Shown here one piece after another: positions 27,965 through 36,737 of a stretch of DNA of 64,000 nt. The stretch covers positions 248,001-312,000 of the forward strand of contig CACHGA010000001.1 of assembly GCA_902579285.1 (NCBI GenBank). The letters run 5' to 3'. Each line of letters opens with the position of its first letter. The first letter of the stretch is position 1. The position numbers and the translations under genes were made by a program. This DNA comes from an uncultured Pelagibacteraceae bacterium (lineage in GTDB: Bacteria; Pseudomonadota; Alphaproteobacteria; Pelagibacterales; Pelagibacteraceae). Under the pieces are notes generated by a model. It saw nothing but the letters and a program-made list of their open reading frames with translations, searched no databases and was not told where the DNA came from.

Positions 27965-28978
27965 TCCAAGTCTAACAACTGATTTAGCGTTCTCAATCAT
28001 ACAATCTTTTGCAGGTTTAAATTTAAACCCTAATAAATCTTCCGCATAAGCAGTATCAGTTTGCATTAAAATTCCCAGATCCGGTATCATCATTTTAGCG
28101 CTTGAGTCTATATAACTTATTAATTTGACCATAAAATTTGGAAGTTCTTTTTTCGGAAGTTTTTTTGCATACTCAGGCATTGCTTCAGCCATTATTTGAG
28201 ATAATTCGACTAGTTTTTTTACTTCTTTTCCAACAATCAATCTCCTTCCACCGACTTTTTTATTTCCAATGCAAGCCACATGTGCTTTTGCTATATCTTT
28301 CACATCAGAGATTAAAACTGCAAATTTTGGTGCACCAGGAAATTTACCAGCCATAAATTGTCTAACATACTCTATTGATGTACCTCCTTTTTTATCTAAA
28401 GCATCTCCAAAGACTCCACCAGGACAAATACAAGTTAGTTTATTTTTTAAACCTTTACTCTCCATAAATTCCCAAGCTAACCTTTCTGCTTTTGTTTTTG
28501 ATAAAAAATAGTCATTCACACCCTCTACCCAATTTTCGTCAGTCCAATCATTTTCTCCAAAAGTGTAAGGATTGCTTCTATTAGGTTTTCTAAACATTGC
28601 TACGATCGAAGAAGTTTTAATTATTTGTTCCACACCTGCATTTACCCCAGCTTTTAAAACTCTTAAAGTTCCATCAACAGCAGGAGGTAATAAACTTTCT
28701 CTATTTCTTGAAACTTTCATGGGAAAAGGAGAGGCAATATGAAATATATATTTACATCCCTTTGCTGCCTCATTCCACCCGACATCTTTCACAAGATCTA
28801 GTTCAACAAATGACAATTTATCAGTTGAAGCATATTTACTTATAGTTTCTTTTGTTTGTTCAATTAAATTTTTGTTCCTTACAGTCCCTAAAACTTCATA
28901 GCCAGAATTTAATAATTCTATTGCAGTATGTTTGGCAATCCACCCGCTTATTCCTGTTAATAAAACTTTATTGCTCAT
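27956..28978 (-). CDS. NAD(P)-dependent extended SDR, dihydroflavonol-reductase-like
   Basis: A 340-residue extended short-chain dehydrogenase. The Rossmann loop is TGISGWIAKH, the KTSSIVAMF and YFLSKTKAERLAW segments supply the Ser-Tyr-Lys active site, and ICPGGVFGDAL follows. Homologues are called dihydroflavonol 4-reductase or cinnamoyl-CoA reductase-like, but no plant-type substrate is expected in a marine bacterium. Its start overlaps the trxB stop by 4 bases (ATGA), so it is cotranscribed with thioredoxin reductase. Function unknown beyond reduction of a carbonyl. Confidence 0.85.
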   Translation of the reverse strand: MSNKVLLTGISGWIAKHTAIELLNSGYEVLGTVRNKNLIEQTKETISKYASTDKLSFVELDLVKDVGWNEAAKGCKYIFHIASPFPMKVSRNRESLLPPAVDGTLRVLKAGVNAGVEQIIKTSSIVAMFRKPNRSNPYTFGENDWTDENWVEGVNDYFLSKTKAERLAWEFMESKGLKNKLTCICPGGVFGDALDKKGGTSIEYVRQFMAGKFPGAPKFAVLISDVKDIAKAHVACIGNKKVGGRRLIVGKEVKKLVELSQIMAEAMPEYAKKLPKKELPNFMVKLISYIDSSAKMMIPDLGILMQTDTAYAEDLLGFKFKPAKDCMIENAKSVVRLGLV

Positions 28979-29922
28979 TTTGATGATAAATGTTTTTCTG
29001 CTTCAAGTGCAGCCATACAGCCCATACCTGCTGCAGTGACCGCTTGTCTGAATATTTTATCTTTTACATCTCCAGCTGCGAAGACTCCAGGTATGTTAGT
29101 AATTGTAGAGTCAGGCTTAGTAACTATATAACCCTCTTTATCCATATTTAATTGACCTTTAAAAAGTGAAGTAGCTGGATCATGCCCAATAGCAATGAAA
29201 AGCCCATCTATCTTAAGCTCACTAATTTTGTTTGTTTTAACATTTTTAATTTTTATACCTTTAACTGATTTTGGGTTTTTTTCTCCCAATACATCTTCTA
29301 CAACACTATCCCATATAATTTCAATTTTCTTATTTGCTTTTAATTTTGCTTGGAGCATTTTTTCTGCTCTCAATTCGTTTCTTCTATGAATGAGTTTAAC
29401 CTTTGAGGCAAATTTAGTTAAAAACATTGCTTCTTCAACTGCAGCATTGCCCCCACCAACAACTGCAACTTCTTTTTCTTTAAAGAAGAAACCGTCACAA
29501 GTTGCGCAAGCTGATACTCCAAAACCTCTAAATTCTGTCTCAGATTTTAAATTTAACCATCTTGCTTGTGCGCCGGTTGAAACAATGAAGCTATCAGCAG
29601 TATAAACTTGACCATTATTACCAGTTGCCTCAAAAGGTTTCTTTGAAAGGTCTACTTTACTTATATGGTCTTGAATCATTTCAGTTCCTACCGCTTTGGC
29701 CTGACCTTTCATTTCTTCCATTAACCATGGTCCTTGAATAACTTTTGAATATCCAGGAAAGTTTTCAACATCGGTAGTTGTGGTTAATTGACCCCCCGGT
29801 TCAGATCCAAAAACTAAAATTGGTTTGAGCATAGCTCTTGCCGCATAAATAGCTGCAGTGTAGCCTGCCGGACCAGATCCAAGAATCAACACTTTTGTAT
29901 GTTTAGTGGACTTATTATTCAT
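28975..29922 (-). CDS. trxB: Thioredoxin reductase
   Basis: TrxB passes electrons from NADPH through FAD to thioredoxin. The 315-residue protein has the FAD loop GSGPAGYTAAIYAARA, the redox-active pair in CATCDGFFF, the NADPH loop VGGGNAAVEEA and the C-terminal FAD motif GVFAAGDVKDK. All key residues are present. It is 21 bases from the divergent ELM1-family gene and is followed by the reductase gene with an ATGA overlap. Confidence 0.97.
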   Translation of the reverse strand: MNNKSTKHTKVLILGSGPAGYTAAIYAARAMLKPILVFGSEPGGQLTTTTDVENFPGYSKVIQGPWLMEEMKGQAKAVGTEMIQDHISKVDLSKKPFEATGNNGQVYTADSFIVSTGAQARWLNLKSETEFRGFGVSACATCDGFFFKEKEVAVVGGGNAAVEEAMFLTKFASKVKLIHRRNELRAEKMLQAKLKANKKIEIIWDSVVEDVLGEKNPKSVKGIKIKNVKTNKISELKIDGLFIAIGHDPATSLFKGQLNMDKEGYIVTKPDSTITNIPGVFAAGDVKDKIFRQAVTAAGMGCMAALEAEKHLSSK

Positions 29923-29943
29923 TATATTTATATATAGTTATAA

Positions 29944-30894
29944 ATGTTAAAATTAAAAGCACTTCTTTTGACCCAAGGTATGCACGGCATGATTAGTCAG
30001 GTAGAAGGTCTTGCAAATGCTTTGGGCTTAAGTTTTAAGCATGAAAAAATACAACTTAAAAATATTTGGAACCTAGTCCCACCTAAGTTTACCCCGGTTT
30101 TTGATGGGATACTTGAAAAGAAGTTTATTTGCGACTCTAAAGTTATAATTTCTTGTGGAAGAAAAAGTGTAATCTCGTCAATTTTATTAAAAAGAAGATT
30201 TAAAAATGAAATATTTAATATCCACATTCAAGATCCAAAAGTAAATTTTAATAATTTTGACTCGATTATTTGTCCAGAGCATGATGATTTAATAGGTGAT
30301 AATGTGATTAAAACCAAAGGTGCTATCCACTATTTAACAAATAAAGAAATACAGAAAAATATTAATTATTTAAAACCTAATCAAGGTGATAAAAAAATTG
30401 TTGCTTTTATAATTGGAGGTCCAAATAAATATTATAGTTTTTCAGAAAAACATATACAAAGAATGTTTGCAAAAATTAAAAATATGTTTATTTCATCAAA
30501 ATATAAACTAATTATTATTCCATCATATAGAACACCAGAAAATATCTTAAAGCTTGCTTACAACTATTTTAACGAAGATCATTTAGTGATTAAAGAAAGA
30601 GATAAAAAAGCGTATTTATCCTCATTAGGACTTGCGGATATAATTATTGTAACGTGCGACTCCACCTCTATGATATCCGAGGCTGCTATTACGGGAAAAC
30701 CAGTATACGTTGCGCAAATGTCAAATAAAAGAAGTATTCACAGATTTAATAAATTTTATAAATTATTTCAGGATCTTGGTATAATAAGAAACTTAGAAAA
30801 TAAAATTGAACACTGGACCTATAATGGCTTAGACGAAGTGAGTAAAGCTGCTATACTTGTAAAAGAAAAAATGAAAAAAAATGGAATTATTTAA
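29944..30894 (+). CDS. ELM1-family (mitochondrial-fission-like) GT-B protein
   Basis: A 316-residue protein of the ELM1/DUF1022 family, named after a plant mitochondrial fission factor, widespread in alphaproteobacteria and without an established bacterial function. Visible family features are TQGMHGMISQVEGLANALG at the N-terminus, the FIIGGPNKYYSF glycine segment and the later VTCDSTSMISEAAITGKPVYV, which resembles the nucleotide-sugar site of GT-B glycosyltransferases. No signal peptide or membrane helix is seen. The next gene begins 14 bases before this one ends, so the two are coupled. Confidence 0.8.
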   Translation: MLKLKALLLTQGMHGMISQVEGLANALGLSFKHEKIQLKNIWNLVPPKFTPVFDGILEKKFICDSKVIISCGRKSVISSILLKRRFKNEIFNIHIQDPKVNFNNFDSIICPEHDDLIGDNVIKTKGAIHYLTNKEIQKNINYLKPNQGDKKIVAFIIGGPNKYYSFSEKHIQRMFAKIKNMFISSKYKLIIIPSYRTPENILKLAYNYFNEDHLVIKERDKKAYLSSLGLADIIIVTCDSTSMISEAAITGKPVYVAQMSNKRSIHRFNKFYKLFQDLGIIRNLENKIEHWTYNGLDEVSKAAILVKEKMKKNGII

Positions 30895-31546
30895 TTCTTT
30901 AAAATCAAGATTACAGTCTTACGAAGAACCTTTCAAACATTGGGCAATAAATAAACCACTAACAGAATTAGCAATTAAAGAAGTTTGCAATGCAGAAATT
31001 TCAAACCCAATTAATGATGGTTTAAGTTATGACGGAACAAGAGCTATTGACGGAGGAGAAGGAAAATACAGGGAGGGAATAAAAACTGGTGGTAAAGCAA
31101 AAAAATACAGATGTTTTATTACAAAGGAAAACTCAAAGAACTTTCCTAATCTTTCAAATTTTGTAGAAGAACTTTGCTCAAAAAATGTTCATCAGTATAT
31201 AGGTAATTTAATTAAAAAAGATTTATCCGACTCCTATGTGAGAGTAGAAGTTATTTGTGATAGAACTGGATTTTGGCTTAAGCCACACTGTGATATAAAA
31301 GAAAAATTACTTTCCTCACTGATTTTTGTTAATCCTTTTAATGAGTCTGAAAATTTAGGAACAGATTTTTACGATCAAAAACTAAAATTAGTCAAAACAG
31401 TTCCATATAGAAATAATTATGGCTACTTTTTTTCAAGTGGGCCAAATACATGGCATGGAATGGAAAAAAAAGAGATAAAAAAAGAGAGAAGATGCGTACA
31501 AGTCAATTATGTATCTTTTAATACTGACTGGAAAGTTAAAGCATAA
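30881..31546 (+). CDS. 2-oxoglutarate/Fe(II)-dependent oxygenase-like protein
   Basis: A 221-residue protein with the facial triad of 2OG oxygenases: His 136 and Asp 138 in LKPHCDIK, His 192 in NTWHGME, and a 2OG-binding-type Arg at 203 or 204 in the following strand. The double-stranded beta-helix pattern between them fits the prolyl-hydroxylase-like group. The substrate is unknown. Translational overlap with the ELM1-family gene suggests a joint role, perhaps modifying a glycan or glycoprotein. The first 80 residues are not recognised. Confidence 0.75.
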   Translation: MELFNSLKSRLQSYEEPFKHWAINKPLTELAIKEVCNAEISNPINDGLSYDGTRAIDGGEGKYREGIKTGGKAKKYRCFITKENSKNFPNLSNFVEELCSKNVHQYIGNLIKKDLSDSYVRVEVICDRTGFWLKPHCDIKEKLLSSLIFVNPFNESENLGTDFYDQKLKLVKTVPYRNNYGYFFSSGPNTWHGMEKKEIKKERRCVQVNYVSFNTDWKVKA

Positions 31547-31565
31547 CTTAGTATAATAATCTTAT

Positions 31566-31757
31566 ATGGCTACATACGAATGTACAAAATGCGGAATGTC
31601 TGTGAACGCTACATGCGCTAAATGTAACTCTCCTTTGCAGAATGACAACTTAAGTTTTGGGGACGGTAAAAAAGTTCAGATATCTAAGTGTCCTAATGAA
31701 CATGGAAAAATAAAGTCACCTCTTTGTTGTGGCCAGGACATGACTTGTACTGCTTAG
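31566..31757 (+). CDS. Small Cys-rich zinc-ribbon-like protein
   Basis: A 63-residue protein with eight cysteines: CTKC (6 and 9), CAKC (17 and 20), Cys 41 in SKCPNEHG, the pair 54-55 in LCCGQDM, and Cys 61. Two CxxC knuckles form a plausible zinc ribbon, and the later cysteines with His 46 could form a second metal site. I do not recognise a named family. It follows the oxygenase by 19 bases and overlaps the convergent carB stop by 4 bases. Length, start and regular spacing of Cys support a real gene; the function is unknown. Confidence 0.7.
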   Translation: MATYECTKCGMSVNATCAKCNSPLQNDNLSFGDGKKVQISKCPNEHGKIKSPLCCGQDMTCTA

Positions 31758-34700
31758 TTATCTTGAAGAGCTCTTACTTTAATAGGAAATTTTTTTAAAG
31801 CATCAATAGATTCAACACATGCATTTGCGGCAGGAATCGTAGTAAAATACGGAATTCTGTTCATCAAACTTGATCTTCTTAGACCGAAAGAGTCAGATAT
31901 AGAATCTTTTCCCTCTGTTGTATTAATTACTAACGATATATTTTTATTATTTAATTTATCTACTATGTGAGGCGATCCTTGACTTACTTTATTTATCTTT
32001 TTACATTTAATACCATTAGAGATTAAATATCTTGCAGTTCCGGAGGTCGCGAATATAGAAAAACCTAATTTAATTAATTTTTTTGCATTTATTAAAATTT
32101 TTTCTTTATCTTTATCTTTGACCGAGATAAATGCTATGCCTTTTTGTGGAATGCTATTATTGCTTGCAATTTGGCTTTTTGCAAAGGATAAACCAAAGTT
32201 TTGATCAAACCCCATTGCTTCGCCAGTAGATTTCATTTCAGGACCCAAAAGAACATCAACTTCGGGAAACCTATTGAAAGGAAAAACAGCTTCTTTAACA
32301 GCAAAAGAGTTTTTATTTTTTTTATTCAAATTAAATTTCGATAGTTTTTCCCCAGCCATTACTCTAGATGCTATTTTAGCAACTGGAAGTCCTGTAGCTT
32401 TAGAAACGAATGGCACAGTTCTGCTGGCTCTTGGATTTACCTCTAATACATAAATTTCTTTATCTTTCACTGCAAATTGGATGTTTATTAATCCAATTAC
32501 CTTAAGAGCAATAGCCAATTGTTTTGTTTGATACTCTATTTCTTTAATAACATCTTTTTTCAAAGTATAAGGAGGTAGCGAACAAGCCGAGTCTCCTGAA
32601 TGAATTCCTGCTTCTTCAATATGTTCCATAATCCCTGCAACAAAAACTTTTTTACCATCTGAAATCGCATCAACATCCACCTCTATTGCATCATTTAAAA
32701 ACTTATCGATCAGCACTGGGTTTGAACCTGAAACTCTTACAGCTTCATCTATGTATTTTCTCAAGTCTAATTGACTATAAATTATTTCCATACCCCGTCC
32801 GCCAAGAACATAAGACGGTCTAATTACAATTGGGAAACCTATTTTGTTTGCAATTCGAAACGCTTCATACTTATCTTTTGCTATCCCGCTTTCTGCTTGT
32901 TTTAAATTCTCTTTAATAATTACTTTTTTGAATCTTTCTCTATCTTCTGAAAGATCAATAGAGTCAAATTGTGTACCTAAGATAGGAATATTATTTTCAT
33001 CCAAAACTTTTGCTAATTTTATCGGGGTTTGACCTCCAAACTGGGCTATAACACCCATTAATTTTCCATTTTCTCTCTCTTTTTTTATAATATTTAAAAC
33101 ATTTTCCTCAATTAAAGGCTCAAAGTAAAGTCTGTCACTTGTATCATAATCAGTTGAAACAGTTTCTGGATTGCAATTAATCATTATGGTTTCATATTTT
33201 TTTTGTTTCAAAGCAAAACTTGCCTGGCAACAACAATAATCAAATTCTATTCCTTGACCTATTCTGTTGGGCCCACCACCCAATATAATAATCTTCTTTT
33301 TATTTGTTGGATTTGATTCGCATGCAGATTTATCAGATGTTAAGTTTTGGTAAGTTGAATACATATAAGGAGTATCAGATTTAAATTCTCCAGCACAAGT
33401 ATCAATCTTTTTAAAAACCGGAAATATGCCTAATTTTTTTCTTTGTTTCTGAACTTCTTTAATGTTTTTTCTTGTAAGTTCTGCAATTTTATCGTCAGAA
33501 AACCCAATTGATTTGATATGAGATAATTCTTTAAAAGTTTTTGGAATTCCTTTTCTACTCAATTTTTTTTCTTCAAAAACTAAATCTGATATTTGTTCTA
33601 AAAACCAAGGATCGATCTGGGTTATTTTATAAATATTTTTCAAAGTAATTCTTCTTCTAAATGCCTCTGCGACAATTAAAAGTTTATCAGGTAAATTTTG
33701 AGCTAATTTATTTCTCAAATCTTTATTTGTTAACTTATTTAACGGGTCCAAACCTTTGTATCCTATTTCAAGTGACACCAAACCTTTCTGAAAGGACTCT
33801 TTAAAATTTCTACCAATAGCCATTGCTTCGCCAACTGATTTCATTGATGTACCTAATTTAGGTTTTGCTAACTTAAATTTTTCGAATGTGAACCTTGGAA
33901 TTTTTGTTACGACATAATCTATTGTTGGTTCAAATGAGGCAGGAGTTGTTCCAGTAATCTCGTTTGTTAACTCATCCAATGTGTATCCCACAGCTAATTT
34001 TGCAGCAACTTTTGCAATTGGAAAACCAGTAGCTTTTGACGCTAAAGCCGAAGATCTAGAGACCCTAGGATTCATTTCAATTATAACCATCCTGCCGTTT
34101 TTAGGATTAATTGCAAATTGAACATTTGAACCACCAGTCTCTACACCTATTTTTCTCAAGCATTCAATCGAAGCATTTCTCATTATCTGAAATTCTTTAT
34201 CTGTAAGAGTTAAAGCTGGAGCAACTGTAACAGAGTCACCGGTATGAGTTCCCATCGGATCTACATTTTCAATTGAACAAATTATAATGCAGTTATCCTT
34301 TTTATCTCTCACAACTTCCATTTCAAATTCTTTCCAACCTTCAAGTGATTCCTCCACTAAAACTTGGTTTTGTGGAGACTCGCTTAAACCAGATTTTATT
34401 AAATTGAAAAATTCTTTTTTACTCTTTGCTATGCCACCACCAGAACCACCTAAAGTGAAAGAGGGTCTAATAATTGCTGGTAAACCAATTTTTTTTAAAA
34501 CTTTTTTTGAATTATTAAATGAGTTAATAATCTCAGATTTTGGTAAATCTAAACTAATTTCTTTCATTGATTTTCTAAATAAATCCCTATCCTCAGCTCT
34601 TGATATTGCTTTTGCTTTTGCCCCAATTAATTCAACTTTATTTTTTTTTAGTATTCCTTTTTTTTCCATAGAGATAGCTGTATTCAAAGCAGTTTGTCCA

Positions 34701-34972
34701 CCCATAGTAGGTAAAATTGCATTTGGTTTTTCTTTTTTAATTATTTTTTCAACAATTTCAGGTGTAATTGGTTCAATATAAGTTTTATCTGCAACATCTG
34801 GATCAGTCATAATTGTTGCAGGATTCGAATTAATTAATATTACTTTGTATCCCTCATCTTTAAGAGCTTTACATGCCTGCGTTCCAGAGTAATCAAATTC
34901 ACAAGCTTGACCAATTACAATGGGTCCAGCTCCAATTACTAAAATTTTTTTAATGTCTTTTCTTCTTGGCAT
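31754..34972 (-). CDS. carB: Carbamoyl-phosphate synthase large subunit
   Basis: CarB makes carbamoyl phosphate from ammonia, bicarbonate and two ATP for arginine and pyrimidine synthesis. The 1072 residues show the duplicated ATP-grasp architecture: N-half [17 protein letters not shown] and the matching second-half [17 protein letters not shown], paired [12 protein letters not shown] and [12 protein letters not shown] motifs, and a C-terminal MGS-like allosteric domain with [10 protein letters not shown]. Length is standard. The start overlaps carA by 23 bases. The 3' end overlaps the small Cys-rich gene by 4 bases. Confidence 0.98.
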   Translation of the reverse strand: MPRRKDIKKILVIGAGPIVIGQACEFDYSGTQACKALKDEGYKVILINSNPATIMTDPDVADKTYIEPITPEIVEKIIKKEKPNAILPTMGGQTALNTAISMEKKGILKKNKVELIGAKAKAISRAEDRDLFRKSMKEISLDLPKSEIINSFNNSKKVLKKIGLPAIIRPSFTLGGSGGGIAKSKKEFFNLIKSGLSESPQNQVLVEESLEGWKEFEMEVVRDKKDNCIIICSIENVDPMGTHTGDSVTVAPALTLTDKEFQIMRNASIECLRKIGVETGGSNVQFAINPKNGRMVIIEMNPRVSRSSALASKATGFPIAKVAAKLAVGYTLDELTNEITGTTPASFEPTIDYVVTKIPRFTFEKFKLAKPKLGTSMKSVGEAMAIGRNFKESFQKGLVSLEIGYKGLDPLNKLTNKDLRNKLAQNLPDKLLIVAEAFRRRITLKNIYKITQIDPWFLEQISDLVFEEKKLSRKGIPKTFKELSHIKSIGFSDDKIAELTRKNIKEVQKQRKKLGIFPVFKKIDTCAGEFKSDTPYMYSTYQNLTSDKSACESNPTNKKKIIILGGGPNRIGQGIEFDYCCCQASFALKQKKYETIMINCNPETVSTDYDTSDRLYFEPLIEENVLNIIKKERENGKLMGVIAQFGGQTPIKLAKVLDENNIPILGTQFDSIDLSEDRERFKKVIIKENLKQAESGIAKDKYEAFRIANKIGFPIVIRPSYVLGGRGMEIIYSQLDLRKYIDEAVRVSGSNPVLIDKFLNDAIEVDVDAISDGKKVFVAGIMEHIEEAGIHSGDSACSLPPYTLKKDVIKEIEYQTKQLAIALKVIGLINIQFAVKDKEIYVLEVNPRASRTVPFVSKATGLPVAKIASRVMAGEKLSKFNLNKKNKNSFAVKEAVFPFNRFPEVDVLLGPEMKSTGEAMGFDQNFGLSFAKSQIASNNSIPQKGIAFISVKDKDKEKILINAKKLIKLGFSIFATSGTARYLISNGIKCKKINKVSQGSPHIVDKLNNKNISLVINTTEGKDSISDSFGLRRSSLMNRIPYFTTIPAANACVESIDALKKFPIKVRALQDN

Positions 34973-36155
34973 TTTTTTTCATTTTTATGTTATTTAAAAA
35001 TTTTTCGAACAAATATTTACTATCTTGTGGCCCTGGATTTGCTTCTGGATGATACTGAACAGAAAATAATTTTTTACTCTTTACTTCAATGCCCTCAATA
35101 CTCCCATCAAATAAAGATTTGTGAGTGACTTTTACGCTTATTGGAATAGATTTTTCGTCAACTTCAAAACCATGATTTTGACTTGTAATTTCAACTTTAT
35201 TGGTCAACAAATCTTTTACAGGATGATTTGCTCCTCTATGACCTAGAGACATTTTTTTAGTCTTTGCACCAAGAGCTAATGATAAAATTTGATGACCCAA
35301 ACAAATACCAAAAATTGGAATTTTATAGGTAATCAATTTTTTTATTATCGGAATAGCGTATTTTCCTGTTGCAGCTGGATCACCTGGGCCGTTGGATAGA
35401 AAAATACCATCTGGTTTCAAGCTAATTATATTTTCTGCAGAATAATTTGCAGGCACAACAATAACTTTACAATTAATATCAGAAAAACATCTCAGCTGAT
35501 TTTTTTTAATACCATAATCGATAGCTATAATTTTGAATAGATTTTTTCTATTTTTAAGGTATCCTTTTTTTTTATCCCAAGACTTAAGAGAATTCCAAGT
35601 ATAACTATTTTTACAAGTAACTTTTTTAGCTAGATCTAAACCCAAGAGACCTTTCCACGATTTAGATTTTTTGACAAGCTCTTTTATATTGTGTCTACCA
35701 TTTTTTGAAAACTGTATTATTCCTTTAGGAGCACCTTTGTCCCTAATATAATTTGTAATTATTCTAGTATCTAAATTTACAATTCCTACAATTTTTCTCT
35801 TTTTAAGCCAAATATCTAATTTTTTTATAGATCTATAATTTGATGGTTCTGTTATGTTGCAATTAAGAACAACACCTTTTGCCCAAGCTTTATCTGCCTC
35901 GTTATCTTCTGGGTTTGTACCTACATTACCTATATGGGGAAAAGTAAAATTTATAATTTGATCTGAATAAGACGGGTCTGTAATAATTTCTTGATAACCG
36001 GTTATAGAAGTATTAAAGCAAACCTCTCCAACTGCATTTCCCTCATAACCAATACCTTTGCCAAAAAATTTGGTGCCATCCTCAAAAACTAAAATACCTG
36101 TTGAAAAATTATGTGAATTATTTTTTTTTTTGTTTCTAATCTGTCTCAAATACAA
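34950..36155 (-). CDS. carA: Carbamoyl-phosphate synthase small subunit, non-ATG start
   Basis: CarA is the glutaminase subunit that feeds ammonia to CarB. It has the N-terminal domain ([26 protein letters not shown]) and a class I amidotransferase domain with nucleophile Cys in GICLGHQIL, plus the [11 protein letters not shown]is and Glu. No in-frame ATG precedes the conserved start; only TTG codons at 36155 and 36149 are available, giving about 400 residues. E. coli carA is also known to start at UUG. The first 18 residues are Lys/Asn-rich and contain an 11-base A run. An out-of-frame ATG at 36160 opens only four codons. Confidence 0.96.
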   Translation of the reverse strand: MYLRQIRNKKKNNSHNFSTGILVFEDGTKFFGKGIGYEGNAVGEVCFNTSITGYQEIITDPSYSDQIINFTFPHIGNVGTNPEDNEADKAWAKGVVLNCNITEPSNYRSIKKLDIWLKKRKIVGIVNLDTRIITNYIRDKGAPKGIIQFSKNGRHNIKELVKKSKSWKGLLGLDLAKKVTCKNSYTWNSLKSWDKKKGYLKNRKNLFKIIAIDYGIKKNQLRCFSDINCKVIVVPANYSAENIISLKPDGIFLSNGPGDPAATGKYAIPIIKKLITYKIPIFGICLGHQILSLALGAKTKKMSLGHRGANHPVKDLLTNKVEITSQNHGFEVDEKSIPISVKVTHKSLFDGSIEGIEVKSKKLFSVQYHPEANPGPQDSKYLFEKFLNNIKMKKNAKKKRH

Positions 36156-36170
36156 CTCATGAGTTAAAGA

Positions 36171-36192
36171 AAAACCTTTTATTTAAGGTTTT
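36171..36192 (-). promoter_or_regulatory. Hairpin upstream of carA
   Basis: A perfect 8-base inverted repeat AAAACCTT/AAGGTTTT with a 6-base loop lies 16 bases before the first carA TTG. On the minus strand it is followed by a T-rich tract, so it resembles a weak intrinsic terminator or attenuator ahead of carAB. Only two of its pairs per arm are G-C, so stability is low. A separate perfect 12-base palindrome, AACTCATGAGTT at 36154-36165, covers the start codon. Confidence 0.35.
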
Positions 36193-36280
36193 GGGCTTTA
36201 TATGAAAAAGGTCAACAATCGTCAACCACATTCTTTTTCCTTTTGAAAAAAAATGTGATTAAAGTAAGTTTAGAAATCTT

Positions 36281-36736
36281 ATGTCCCTTCAAAACAAAAT
36301 AGAGACAAAACTCAATGAGGCATTAAAAACTAAGGATAAAAAAACCTATTCGACTTTACGCCTCGTAGTTGCCGCTATTAAAGACTTATTAATTGCTAAA
36401 AAGCTCAAAGATAAGCAAACTTTGCCAGATAATGATTTGATTTCACTTCTAAAAAAAATGGTTAAACAACGAAATGATTCTTGCGAGGCATATAAGAAGG
36501 GCGGGAGAAACGAACTTTTTGAAAATGAAATGTCTGAAATAAAAATTATAAATCAATTTTTACCAAAACAATTAAGCGAAGATGAAACAAAGAAAATATG
36601 TTTAGATACAATAAAAGCAGTTGGGGCTAACTCCGTGAAAGATATGGGCAAAGTAATGGGAGCACTTAAAAAAGAGTATTCTGATGTTTTAGACTTTTCA
36701 AAGGTAAGCAAAATTATAAAGGAAAATTTAAACTAA
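36281..36736 (+). CDS. yqeY: GatB/YqeY domain protein
   Basis: A 151-residue helical protein of the YqeY family, related to the tail domain of the GatB tRNA amidotransferase subunit. Family motifs include TYSTLRLVVAAIKD, DLISLLKKMVKQRNDSCEAY, INQFLPKQLSEDE and KDMGKVMGALKKEY. The role is not established, though a tRNA-related one is often assumed. It starts the run yqeY-dnaG-rpoD, divergent from carA, which is common in alphaproteobacteria; dnaG begins one base after its stop. Confidence 0.92.
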   Translation: MSLQNKIETKLNEALKTKDKKTYSTLRLVVAAIKDLLIAKKLKDKQTLPDNDLISLLKKMVKQRNDSCEAYKKGGRNELFENEMSEIKIINQFLPKQLSEDETKKICLDTIKAVGANSVKDMGKVMGALKKEYSDVLDFSKVSKIIKENLN

Positions 36737-36737
36737 A

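Noticed and set aside
34287..34781. 164-codon open frame on the plus strand
   Set aside because: It is antisense to the well-conserved carB gene and its product matches no family; a shadow of carB codon use.
36146..36160. ATG upstream of carA as its start codon
   Set aside because: It is out of frame and meets TGA after four codons. The nearby A run is downstream of that stop, so a length error there could not join the frames.
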